From: CAMCXT01 sp046302715
GTDB taxonomy: Bacteria; Bacteroidota; Bacteroidia; M30B66
Assembly: GCA_046302715.1 (NCBI GenBank)
Contig: JBKCHQ010000039.1
Location: 1 to 32,635 of the forward strand
Reading direction: 5' to 3'
DNA: 32,635 bases
The notes under the pieces were generated by a model. It worked only from the letters and a program-made list of their open reading frames with translations, had not been told where the DNA came from and searched no databases. A program made the position numbers and the translations under genes. Shown here one piece after another: positions 1 to 7,289 of this stretch (position 1 is its first letter; each line of letters opens with the position of its first letter).

Positions 1-47
1 ACAAATGATAATTAAAAATAAGAGATGCAGCGAACTCCGCATGGTGA

Positions 48-962
48 TTATTCGAAGGAGATAAGTTCCACGTCAAAAATCAAGGTGGAAAATGCGGGAA
101 TGGATCCCATACCTCTTCCGCCGTATCCAATGGATGAAGGAATAATAAGTTTGGCTTTAGCACCCGCACTCAACATGGCAATACCCTCGTCCCATCCTTT
201 TATAACCTGCCCCTTACCTAAGGTGAAAGAAAATGGCTCCCCTCGGTCAACACTGGAATCGAATTTATTTCCATTTGTAAGATATCCGGTGTAATGCACC
301 TTTACCTTTTGGCCGGTTTGAGGTTTTGGCCCCGCTCCTTCCTGTTCCATTATTACAATTAAGCCCGAAGCAGTGGGCTGCTGAGTGATACCATTCTGAA
401 GTAAATACTCATCTCTGTTTGTCTTTTCGGCTGCACTTTTTGCACTCATATCTTCCATTTGTTTTTGCATTTCGATGCGTTGTCTTTCTTCAAATTCAGC
501 TTTAGGAATCAGATCAAGCAAACGTACGCAGAATAAAATCTCGTCGCCACTGCGAATAAAATCAGGCAGTACCTGAGCTCCGGCCGTTTTGTACATAAAC
601 GAATCGGCAGGCAAAATAAATTGGGCAGAGTCACCCTCCGCAAGCTTAGCCAAACCTTCCATTAAATCGCCTTTGTATTTTGGTGGCGTCAATCCAACGG
701 TTATCGATTTCTCGGGCGCTTTTACTGACGACATGATAAGCGAATCCTGAGCCCCACGGCGCCTATACCATTCGAAATACACCTTAAGCTGATCGCCCTC
801 TGACGCTAAAACCCGATTAGCCGATTTTGCTTCCTGAACAGAAAGAAATTTTACTCCGTTAGGGAGTGTTGTAAATTTTTGTTTTGATTTAGGTTTTGAC
901 TGTGCATTTAAACATGCCGCAGTAAACAAAAAAAGAATACTGCAAATTATCGTGTTTTTCAT
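48..962 (-). CDS. Tandem-domain FKBP-type peptidyl-prolyl cis-trans isomerase, exported
   Basis: This 304-residue protein should catalyse cis-trans isomerisation of prolyl bonds in the cell envelope. The N-terminus is a signal peptide ending near LNA-Q at residue 20. A cysteine at 17 follows TAA, so a lipoprotein form cannot be excluded. Residues ~205-304 form a canonical FKBP domain with all usual pocket residues: Y in VHYTGY, FD in KFDSS, VI and W in GQVIKGWDEG, Y in IGYG, and FDVEL at the end. Residues ~50-155 look like a second, degenerate FKBP fold (GDLMEGLAKLAEGDSAQFIL, then DSF). A Lys/Glu/Gln-rich helix (~155-190) joins them. It is the last of four FKBP genes in a row, and its ATG overlaps the stop of the preceding gene by one base (TAATG), which suggests translational coupling. 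The family call is secure; the substrate is unknown. Confidence 0.9.
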   Translation of the reverse strand: MKNTIICSILFLFTAACLNAQSKPKSKQKFTTLPNGVKFLSVQEAKSANRVLASEGDQLKVYFEWYRRRGAQDSLIMSSVKAPEKSITVGLTPPKYKGDLMEGLAKLAEGDSAQFILPADSFMYKTAGAQVLPDFIRSGDEILFCVRLLDLIPKAEFEERQRIEMQKQMEDMSAKSAAEKTNRDEYLLQNGITQQPTASGLIVIMEQEGAGPKPQTGQKVKVHYTGYLTNGNKFDSSVDRGEPFSFTLGKGQVIKGWDEGIAMLSAGAKAKLIIPSSIGYGGRGMGSIPAFSTLIFDVELISFE

Positions 963-1927
963 TATTCAATATTAAGCAATTCTACATCAAAAACAAGTGG
1001 TGTATAGGGAGGAATAATCCCACCGGCACCATCCTCGCCGTACGCAAGGTTAGAAGGAATAATAAGGCGTGCCTTTCCACCCACTTTTAAAAGTGCAATG
1101 CCTTCATCCCAACCCTTAATTACCTCGCCTACTCCTAAAGTAAAAATAATTGGTTCATTACGATCATAACTCGAATCAAAAATTTCGCCATCCAAAAAAC
1201 TTCCGCTGTAATGCACCGTTACCTGCTTTCCTGCAACAGGTGTTGGACCGCTCCCTTTTTCAACATCAACGAAGATAAGCCCGGAGGTTTGAGCAGTACT
1301 CGTAATATTGTTTTCTTTTATATAATTGGCAATTAGATTAGGCTCGTTGGTCATATTTTCCATCTTTACCACTTCATCCCATAAGCCGGTGTTAGAATCT
1401 GCTGGATAATAATCACCCTGACCAGAAACTTCAGTTGTGTCAATCAGCAAACGCATTGTTTCTTCTATCGTTTTAAAGTCAACTGCACCCAAAGAAAAAA
1501 CCAATTCAGAACCCGGTGCTATGCCTTCGGGCAATTCAGGTTGTTCTGCTGTAACTAGAAAAAATGAATCGGCAGGCACTATAAAAGTAGCCGAATCGCC
1601 GATATGCATATACATCAATCCCTCCGAAATATCTCCCGGATATTGTGGTTCATTCAGATCCATCAACTTTAAACCATTACCGTAATCGGGCATATCGAAC
1701 GAATTAAACATTAATGAGTCCGTTCTATTCTTACCTCCCTTTAACCACACCCTCATGGTACAAAACAAAACATCGCCGACATTTCCGGTTCGGCCTTCTA
1801 AATTTTGCCGGTGGTATTGATAAAACAAGCCCGAAGGATAACGTTTGAAGGCACGGTAATCAAAGGAACCTTGCCCCCAAGCACCAATTTGTAAGACCAG
1901 AAAAAAAACTCCAAGTATGGTGCGCAT
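962..1927 (-). CDS. Tandem-domain FKBP-type peptidyl-prolyl cis-trans isomerase, periplasmic
   Basis: This 321-residue FKBP family protein has a signal peptide (MRTILGVFFLVLQIGAWGQ, cleaved near residue 19) and no lipobox cysteine, so it should be soluble in the periplasm. The C-terminal domain (~225-321) keeps every FKBP pocket residue: VHYSG, IFDSS, GEVIKGWDEG, LAYG, IPPYTPLVFDVEL. The N-terminal domain (~45-160) aligns with that of both neighbours (GDISEGLMYMHIGDSATFIV, ADSFFLV, PGSELVF). It matches the FKBP core from the WDEG turn onward but lacks the aromatic pocket residues. It sits 63 bp after the next FKBP gene upstream and overlaps the following one by one base. That 63 bp gap holds a 10-bp perfect palindrome (TGATGCATCA, 1963-1972) but no terminator. 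Confidence 0.9.
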   Translation of the reverse strand: MRTILGVFFLVLQIGAWGQGSFDYRAFKRYPSGLFYQYHRQNLEGRTGNVGDVLFCTMRVWLKGGKNRTDSLMFNSFDMPDYGNGLKLMDLNEPQYPGDISEGLMYMHIGDSATFIVPADSFFLVTAEQPELPEGIAPGSELVFSLGAVDFKTIEETMRLLIDTTEVSGQGDYYPADSNTGLWDEVVKMENMTNEPNLIANYIKENNITSTAQTSGLIFVDVEKGSGPTPVAGKQVTVHYSGSFLDGEIFDSSYDRNEPIIFTLGVGEVIKGWDEGIALLKVGGKARLIIPSNLAYGEDGAGGIIPPYTPLVFDVELLNIE

Positions 1928-1990
1928 CCTTATATATTGAGTGGTTTATTAAACATTAAAATTGATGCATCAGTGTCTATTGGGGTGCAT

Positions 1991-2965
1991 TTATTTAGAC
2001 GGCCCCACCTGTATTTGGGGCTGCTGATTAGGATTCGGTTCTGATTTTATAAGCTCTACATCAAACACTAATGTCGAAAAAGGAGGAATCGGACCAGAAC
2101 CTTGCGGCCCGTATGCTAATTCGGAGGGAATTATCAGTTGTGCCGTTGAACCCACACGCATCAAACCAATACCCTGATCCCAACCACGTATCACCTGACC
2201 TGAGCCTAATTCAAATGTAATGGGCTCCTTACGATCAAAACTTGAATCAAACTTTTTTCCGTTGAGCAAATAACCGGTATAATGCACCGTAACCATTTCC
2301 TTTTCCTTAGGTAAAGGCCCCGTTCCTTTTTTCTTTTCTACTACAATAAGCCCCGATTCTTGCGCTTTGGTAGAAATGTTTTTCCGCTTCAAATAGTTTT
2401 GGAGGGTATCGTTTTCGATATCTCTCAATGCATCATATTTTTTTTCCATCATGGCCTCCATTTTCTTGCGTTCTGCCTCCCAAATTGCAGCAGTAGCTTC
2501 TTCATTTTGAATGTCCTTTACATCTATTGTAAAGATTAATTCGGAGCCCGAAGGAATGCTGTCGGGCATTTTGGGCATTTTCTTGGTTACAAGAAAAAAT
2601 GAGTCGGCAGATACAATAAACGAAGCCGATTCGCCCACGCGCATTTCAATGACGCCCTCCATCAAATCGCCATCATAAGCGGGTTTCATAAGCGGTAAAA
2701 ACTCCAATCCACCGGGTAAATCGGGCATTTTCACAGAACTGTAAAGTAAAGAATCGCTTTTGCCATTTTTTCCCATCAAATGAACCTGCATAGTACAATG
2801 CACAATTTCGCCCAACTTGCCTTTTTTTCCCTTTTCATTTTTCTTGATGTATTTTACGTACAATCCACTTTCTCTTTTCTCATAACCCTCATGTCCTTGC
2901 GAGCATGCCGCACCCAGTATAATTAGCAGAAAAAATACTGCCAGCGTCGAAAATTTATTTTTCAT
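1991..2965 (-). CDS. Tandem-domain FKBP-type peptidyl-prolyl cis-trans isomerase, probable lipoprotein
   Basis: I chose the ATG at 2965 (324 residues) because it begins a compact signal peptide, MKNKFSTLAVFFLLIILGAAC. An upstream in-frame ATG at 2995 would add ten residues before the signal. The cysteine after LGAA suggests lipidation, though the lipobox is not ideal. The C-terminal canonical FKBP domain has VHYTGY, KFDSS, GQVIRGWDQG, LAYG and FDVEL, followed by a short Gln/Pro-rich tail. The N-terminal half is the same degenerate FKBP-like domain as in the two following genes (GDLMEGVIEMRVGESASFIV, ADSFFLV, SGSELIF). A charged helix rich in Glu, Lys and Met connects them. The start lies 11 bp inside the preceding gldI-like gene, consistent with one operon and coupled translation. 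Confidence 0.9.
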   Translation of the reverse strand: MKNKFSTLAVFFLLIILGAACSQGHEGYEKRESGLYVKYIKKNEKGKKGKLGEIVHCTMQVHLMGKNGKSDSLLYSSVKMPDLPGGLEFLPLMKPAYDGDLMEGVIEMRVGESASFIVSADSFFLVTKKMPKMPDSIPSGSELIFTIDVKDIQNEEATAAIWEAERKKMEAMMEKKYDALRDIENDTLQNYLKRKNISTKAQESGLIVVEKKKGTGPLPKEKEMVTVHYTGYLLNGKKFDSSFDRKEPITFELGSGQVIRGWDQGIGLMRVGSTAQLIIPSELAYGPQGSGPIPPFSTLVFDVELIKSEPNPNQQPQIQVGPSK

Positions 2966-3479
2966 TTTTTTCAATTTCAATAAGTTCGATATCATAAACT
3001 ACGGGACTTTGCGGCGGAATTTTATCCTGATCGCCGGTGAGCCCATAAGCGAGGTGCGAAGGTAAAATAAATTTGGCTTTACCCCCCTGAGCCAATAATT
3101 TGATTCCTTCGTGAATGCCACTTTCTACTTGATCCTTTTCCACTACAAATGCCTGTGGCCCTTTTTTATCAGAACTATAGCATAATGTGCCGTCTAACAA
3201 TTCCACGCTGTAGTTTACCTTAACTAAATCACCCTTTACGACTTTACCTCCTTCGCCTTCCTTTAAAATTAGATAGCGCAGGCCGGTGCCACTGGTTTTC
3301 ATGGTTAAATTTCGGCGTTTGATATATGCTTCAATATCCTGCTCCTCCTGCCTATGCAGATTTTGGTGCGTTTTAATTAAATCCTCTTTGTGAGGACTGG
3401 TGTTCTGTGCAAGTTCAGTAACATCGGATCCCGAACAAGCGCAAAGAATAACCAAGGATAGAAAAATCATTATCCGCAT
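2955..3479 (-). CDS. gldI: GldI-like FKBP-type prolyl isomerase lipoprotein
   Basis: This is a short single-domain FKBP lipoprotein of 174 residues from the ATG at 3479. A longer form from 3503 would overlap the upstream gene by 19 bp. The start at 3479 gives a clean lipoprotein signal, MRIMIFLSLVILCAC with lipobox LCAC. Residues ~70-174 are the FKBP domain (VKVNYSVEL, LAYG, IPPQSPVVYDIEL). Four usual pocket residues are replaced: FD becomes CY, I becomes E and W becomes I (QVESGIHEG). Size, lipidation and position directly behind a DHH phosphoesterase resemble GldI, a gliding-motility/T9SS-associated lipoprotein of Flavobacteriia. The gldI assignment rests on these similarities only. It is the first of four FKBP genes. 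Confidence 0.75.
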   Translation of the reverse strand: MRIMIFLSLVILCACSGSDVTELAQNTSPHKEDLIKTHQNLHRQEEQDIEAYIKRRNLTMKTSGTGLRYLILKEGEGGKVVKGDLVKVNYSVELLDGTLCYSSDKKGPQAFVVEKDQVESGIHEGIKLLAQGGKAKFILPSHLAYGLTGDQDKIPPQSPVVYDIELIEIEKNEK

Positions 3480-3484
3480 ACCGT

Positions 3485-4507
3485 TTATCTTAAATCTTCG
3501 CACGATTTAATTTTTTGGTATAAATATTCTTGAGCTTCTTGCAAAGTTCCTTTAAAAACAGCACCGGCTGCGTTAACATGGCCTCCTCCTTCAAAATGAT
3601 CACGTGCAAATTTATTTACCGAAAAATCACCTACAGATCTGAACGAAATTCTGATCTGATTATTTCGTTCGCTCATTAAAACTCCCATTTTTACGCCCGA
3701 AATACTGAGCGCATAGTTTACTAAGCCTTCCAAATCGCCTTCCGCATAGCCATACTCATTCAATTCGGTAGCCGATAACACAATAACAGCCGATCGGTTT
3801 TCGGGCAGCCAATCTAATTTGGAATGTAAGGCAAAGCCCCAGAGTTTTAATTTATTTAAACTGTTTCTGTTAAATATTTTTTCGTGAATTTCCCAGTGGC
3901 GAATACCCGCCTTGAGAAGGCAAGATGCGATATAATGGGTTTCGGGGCGAGTAACACTAAATCTAAACGAGCCTGTATCGGTCATAATACCAGTATAGAT
4001 GCATTCTGCCATTTCAGTCAAAGGGGTTTCGTTCATCCCCAGTTGGCGCGTAAAACGATACACCAGTTCGCAGGTTGAGGAAGCGCTCGTATCGGAGCCC
4101 ATAAATGCAACAAAATCTATGGGTTGCGGATGATGATCGAGCATAATGGAACAGGTTCTTTTTGCTGCATCGATTACAAGCGATTCCAAATCGGCGGTTC
4201 GAGCGGGATTGTTAAAATCCAGGCAAAACAACACGTCGCAATTTTGAAGTAGTTCTGCGCATTCTTTAGGTTGATCCTTAAAATTGATGGTTGAGGCATG
4301 ACCGGGAAGAAAGTCGAGGTATTCAGGCGCAGGATCGGGCAAGGCAATGCACACCTTAGCGGCATATGTCGATTTCAAAAAATGAAATAATCCGAGTGTT
4401 GATCCCATGGCATCGCCATCGGGATTGCGATGCGTAGTAATGGCTATGCGTTGGGCTTTCTGAATGTGTTCAGAAATTTCCGTGAGTTGATGCTCCTTAA
4501 AAATCAT
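3485..4507 (-). CDS. nrnA: DHH-family phosphoesterase, NrnA-type oligoribonuclease / PAP phosphatase
   Basis: This 340-residue cytoplasmic enzyme is predicted to degrade nano-RNA (2-5 nt) and/or hydrolyse 3'-phosphoadenosine 5'-phosphate to AMP. The DHH motifs are all visible: HRNPDGDA at residues 26-33 (motif I), CLDFN near 97 (motif II), LDHHPQP near 123 (the DHH motif) and MTDTGSF near 170 (motif IV). Near 310 is the DHHA1 substrate-binding signature GGGHVNAAGA. The length is usual for NrnA. An upstream in-frame TTG at 4513 would add two residues; I prefer the ATG at 4507. It is the first gene of the FKBP cluster and ends 5 bp before the GldI-like gene. NrnA-type and other DHH/DHHA1 enzymes cannot be fully separated by motif alone. 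Confidence 0.9.
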   Translation of the reverse strand: MIFKEHQLTEISEHIQKAQRIAITTHRNPDGDAMGSTLGLFHFLKSTYAAKVCIALPDPAPEYLDFLPGHASTINFKDQPKECAELLQNCDVLFCLDFNNPARTADLESLVIDAAKRTCSIMLDHHPQPIDFVAFMGSDTSASSTCELVYRFTRQLGMNETPLTEMAECIYTGIMTDTGSFRFSVTRPETHYIASCLLKAGIRHWEIHEKIFNRNSLNKLKLWGFALHSKLDWLPENRSAVIVLSATELNEYGYAEGDLEGLVNYALSISGVKMGVLMSERNNQIRISFRSVGDFSVNKFARDHFEGGGHVNAAGAVFKGTLQEAQEYLYQKIKSCEDLR

Positions 4508-4573
4508 GCGCAAACCTAATGATTTTAATCAGCCCTTATTCAATAATATTGAGGTGTATTCGTTGTTAAATTA

Positions 4574-4603
4574 TTGTACATATAGCGTTATGGCTTATAT
4601 TTA
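4574..4603 (+). promoter_or_regulatory. Candidate Bacteroidota-type promoter for the lipoprotein/saccharopine dehydrogenase pair
   Basis: In the 126-bp divergent gap, a TTG at 4574-4576 is followed after 19 bp by TATATTTA at 4596-4603. This is close to the Bacteroidota sigma-ABfr pattern (TTTG at -33, TAnnTTTG at -7), with a final A instead of G. Transcription would start about 20-25 bp before the ATG at 4634. This is pattern matching only. Confidence 0.3.
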
Positions 4604-4633
4604 CACACTGATTAAACCTGCTTTAGCTCAATT

Positions 4634-5143
4634 ATGAATAAAACATGGAATATTTGGAAATCCCCTATTGCGTTATTGCTATTGGGTTTCGTGGTGTTAT
4701 TTGTAGCCTCCTGTAAAGACGAAGAGGAGCCCCCACCACCTGTAGTTACATATGGTTCGGCATTCATTAATGGCTCCTATGCCACCTATACCCGTTACAC
4801 TTTTAAGAAATTTACGTATCCGGGAGGGGTTATTTTTAATAAAATTACGTTGAGTCGTTCCGATAATTCACAAATTGAAATTGGTTTTAAAGGCAGTAGC
4901 GGTGGAGAGTTTGAGTTACCTAATGCCGACAGCTTAAACTATTGCACTTTTATTGATCCGGGAAATAGAGAATTTGAGGCTGATTCAGGATCGTTCATTA
5001 TTGATTCGTATCAGGTAGTTGATGGAAAAATCAATGCTTCGGGCTTTTTTGGTTTCAGAGGACGGTATGTAAATCCTAATAATGGAACGGTAAGTAATGT
5101 TGAAGTATCAGAGGGTACCTTCATCAATCTCGAGGACAATTAA
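4634..5143 (+). CDS. Hypothetical lipoprotein with acidic export-like signal
   Basis: I do not recognise this 169-residue protein. Its N-terminus is a lipoprotein signal peptide with a long hydrophobic stretch and lipobox VASC (Cys at ~27). Immediately after the cysteine come KDEEE and a short proline run. A Lys/Asp/Glu-rich patch just after the lipidated Cys resembles the lipoprotein export signal that sends Bacteroidota lipoproteins to the cell surface, so surface display is plausible but inferred. The mature part is beta-rich, with alternating polar/hydrophobic strands and many Gly, Asn and Tyr, and shows no catalytic motif. It is followed after 8 bp by the saccharopine dehydrogenase-like gene and is probably co-transcribed with it, although no functional link is evident. 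Confidence 0.75.
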   Translation: MNKTWNIWKSPIALLLLGFVVLFVASCKDEEEPPPPVVTYGSAFINGSYATYTRYTFKKFTYPGGVIFNKITLSRSDNSQIEIGFKGSSGGEFELPNADSLNYCTFIDPGNREFEADSGSFIIDSYQVVDGKINASGFFGFRGRYVNPNNGTVSNVEVSEGTFINLEDN

Positions 5144-5151
5144 TCGTTTTC

Positions 5152-6465
5152 ATGAAAATAGTACTTCTGGGAGCCGGTAAATCTGCCGGCTTTTTAATTG
5201 AATACCTCGCAAATTGGGCCGAAGGTAAAGGTGTTACTTTAGTTATATGCGATCAGAACACGCAATATCTTAGAGCAACTTATAAGCATTTTACTGCCAT
5301 TGAATGGGTAGATGGCAACCTATCGGAAGCTGATTTTAGAAAACCGCTTGTTAATGACGCATTTCTTACTATTTCAATGCTACCGGCTTTCATGCATCCT
5401 GTTATTGCCGAAGAATGTGTGGCAGCCAAATCGCATTTTGCCTCCGCATCGTATGAGAGCGATGCCATGCGAAATTTAAAGCAGGCCATAATTGACAACG
5501 AACTCATTTTTATCAACGAATGTGGTTTAGATCCGGGTATTGACCACATGTCGGCCATGCGTATTATTCACCGCCTTCAGCATGATGGTTTCGAAATTGA
5601 GAGCTTTTATTCCTATTGTGGTGGTTTGGTTGCGCCCGAAAGTAGAGGCAGCAATCCCTGGTCATATAAATTCAGCTGGAACCCACGTAACGTTATTCTT
5701 GCAGGGCTGGGTACCGCTCGTTATTTAAAAGATCATCAGGTAAAATTTCTGCCCTATCATAGATTGTTTGCCGAAGCCCGAAATGTTAACATAGAAGGTG
5801 AAACTTACGAAGGATATGCCAACCGCGATTCAATGGGTTATGCGGATATTTATGGAGTTCCCAAGATTAAAACCTTGCTCAGAGGTACGCTTCGAAATAA
5901 AAATTTTTGCGCAGCGTGGAATGTATTCGTGCAATTAGGGTTAACGGATGATACCTACTCCTACCCTATCACCTCAAATACAACGTATTTCGACTTTCTA
6001 CATTCTTTCCTGAACCATGGGCGCGAACAATTGATGGGGATGTGTGATGGAAGGCAAGAAGTATTATCTATGATAGAGTGGACGGGCTTGCTTTCCGATA
6101 AAATTATCCCTTCGCATTTGGGTAGCCCGGCATCCATTCTTCAACATTTACTCGAAGAGAAATGGAAACTCGAAAGCAGCGATAAAGATCTCGTGGTTAT
6201 GCAACATCAAATAGAAGCCAAGCGGGGATTAGAGCGAAAAACCATTTACAGTTCACTGTACATCGAAGGCGAACTTAAGGGCAAAACCGCTATGGCAAAA
6301 ACCGTTGGTTTGCCGTTAGCCATTGCCATTAGATTGATTGCAGAAAGAAAAATTACTGAGCCCGGCCTGCATATACCCATTAAGCCCAATTTTTACATAC
6401 CCATTTTGGATGAGCTGGAATCTAATTTTGGGATACAGTTTAAAGAGAAGGAAATCCTCAATTAA
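5152..6465 (+). CDS. Saccharopine dehydrogenase-like oxidoreductase
   Basis: This 437-residue enzyme belongs to the saccharopine reductase/dehydrogenase (LYS9-like) family. These enzymes use NAD(P) to interconvert saccharopine with glutamate plus 2-aminoadipate-6-semialdehyde in lysine metabolism. The N-terminus is a Rossmann fold (IVLLGAGKSAGFLIEYL, then VICDQN at the end of beta-2). The family hallmark NECGLDPGIDHMSA lies near residues 122-135, followed by the catalytic/substrate domain with SYCGGLVAPES and NPWSYKFSWNPRNV. The C-terminus returns to the Rossmann region (KTAMAKTVGLPLAIAIRLI). The length is typical. No lysine-ketoglutarate reductase partner is visible nearby. It converges on the next gene, and the two stop codons share a TTAA palindrome (6462-6465). 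Confidence 0.88.
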   Translation: MKIVLLGAGKSAGFLIEYLANWAEGKGVTLVICDQNTQYLRATYKHFTAIEWVDGNLSEADFRKPLVNDAFLTISMLPAFMHPVIAEECVAAKSHFASASYESDAMRNLKQAIIDNELIFINECGLDPGIDHMSAMRIIHRLQHDGFEIESFYSYCGGLVAPESRGSNPWSYKFSWNPRNVILAGLGTARYLKDHQVKFLPYHRLFAEARNVNIEGETYEGYANRDSMGYADIYGVPKIKTLLRGTLRNKNFCAAWNVFVQLGLTDDTYSYPITSNTTYFDFLHSFLNHGREQLMGMCDGRQEVLSMIEWTGLLSDKIIPSHLGSPASILQHLLEEKWKLESSDKDLVVMQHQIEAKRGLERKTIYSSLYIEGELKGKTAMAKTVGLPLAIAIRLIAERKITEPGLHIPIKPNFYIPILDELESNFGIQFKEKEILN

Positions 6466-7244
6466 AATCTATATCCCAAGGAAAGACGAAAATTAGCCGT
6501 TGGAATTGCTGATGCATTCTGCGGGATATTTTGGATATATCTTCGTGTACCTATTCCGAAAGAGGTGTTAATTGAAAGCTCTTTTAAGGGCATATAATTT
6601 AAACCGAAGCGCAACAGAAACGAAAAATATTCCGAAACACGGGTTTCATAAATATAGCCGTATATATCATCGTAAAAATCACTTTGCGTCATCGCTGAGC
6701 CCACTTTAATAGATGGCCCTAGGTAGAATGCCGCAGTACTTTGACCTTTTGGATAAAAGTTCAAATCCAATCCTGTGTGAAATACGTTTCTTGAGTTACT
6801 AATAAAATCAAGGCCTTGAGTACTGGTACCCAACATGTTTATCGACAGAGGGATTTTAAGCCCCAAACGCATATCCTTATCTAAAAAGCGTTCGTAACTT
6901 ATTTCAACATTTTGAAACAATAAGGTAAGGGCATCAATGGATACCATGTTTCTTCCGTAGTCTCTGTTAAATGTCATTCCATCTTCGTTTCTACCCTTAC
7001 GCCTCTTCTCCAAATTATCGATGGCGCCATTTTCATATTCAATTTTGGAAACATTGAGAATATTATCTGTATATATCGGGCCCGATAAATTATCCCATCG
7101 TTTGTAACGCACCTCGTTATCAGACAACTCTGAAATTTTAACCGCCATTTTTTGACCGTTGTTCAGGTACAAATAATCCTGAGCAAACCCTGTATATGCC
7201 GTTAAAAAGAAGCATAGAAAAAAAGTACTTCTCGAAATTTTCAT
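6462..7244 (-). CDS. Hypothetical outer-membrane beta-barrel protein
   Basis: From the ATG at 7244 the protein has 260 residues. A longer reading from 7286 would run through the upstream terminator and is rejected. The signal peptide is MKISRSTFFLCFFLTAYTGFAQ, cleaved after Ala-21. Residues ~24-65 form a small beta-rich domain common in Bacteroidota envelope proteins (YLYLNNGQKMAVKISEL, then the YKRWDNLSGP turn). Residues ~90-260 alternate amphipathic strands with short turns and end in a terminal aromatic (LSLGYRF), as expected of an outer-membrane barrel of about 8-10 strands. No enzyme motif is seen and the function is unknown. It follows the M43 protease gene but is separated from it by a strong terminator. 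Confidence 0.8.
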   Translation of the reverse strand: MKISRSTFFLCFFLTAYTGFAQDYLYLNNGQKMAVKISELSDNEVRYKRWDNLSGPIYTDNILNVSKIEYENGAIDNLEKRRKGRNEDGMTFNRDYGRNMVSIDALTLLFQNVEISYERFLDKDMRLGLKIPLSINMLGTSTQGLDFISNSRNVFHTGLDLNFYPKGQSTAAFYLGPSIKVGSAMTQSDFYDDIYGYIYETRVSEYFSFLLRFGLNYMPLKELSINTSFGIGTRRYIQNIPQNASAIPTANFRLSLGYRF

Positions 7245-7256
7245 GGTGTATAAATA

Positions 7257-7280
7257 AAAAGCCCCGTTAAAACGGGGCTT
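7257..7280 (-). terminator. Rho-independent terminator after the M43 protease gene
   Basis: A perfect GCCCCG / CGGGGC stem (7261-7266 with 7273-7278), extended by AA/TT on the outside, has a 6-nt loop. On the minus strand it is followed by a T-rich tail (TTTTTATTTAT). It lies 9 bp past the protease stop codon and just ahead of the ATG of the beta-barrel gene, so it should separate their transcription. Confidence 0.85.
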
Positions 7281-7289
7281 GATCAAATT

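Noticed and set aside
25..42. Possible hairpin (ATGC...GCAT) after the last FKBP gene as a terminator
   Set aside because: The stem is only about four continuous pairs with mismatches. The T-rich stretch that follows is not enough to call it.
7245..7286. Upstream start giving a longer beta-barrel protein
   Set aside because: The extra 14 codons run through the protease gene's terminator hairpin and precede a clean signal peptide.
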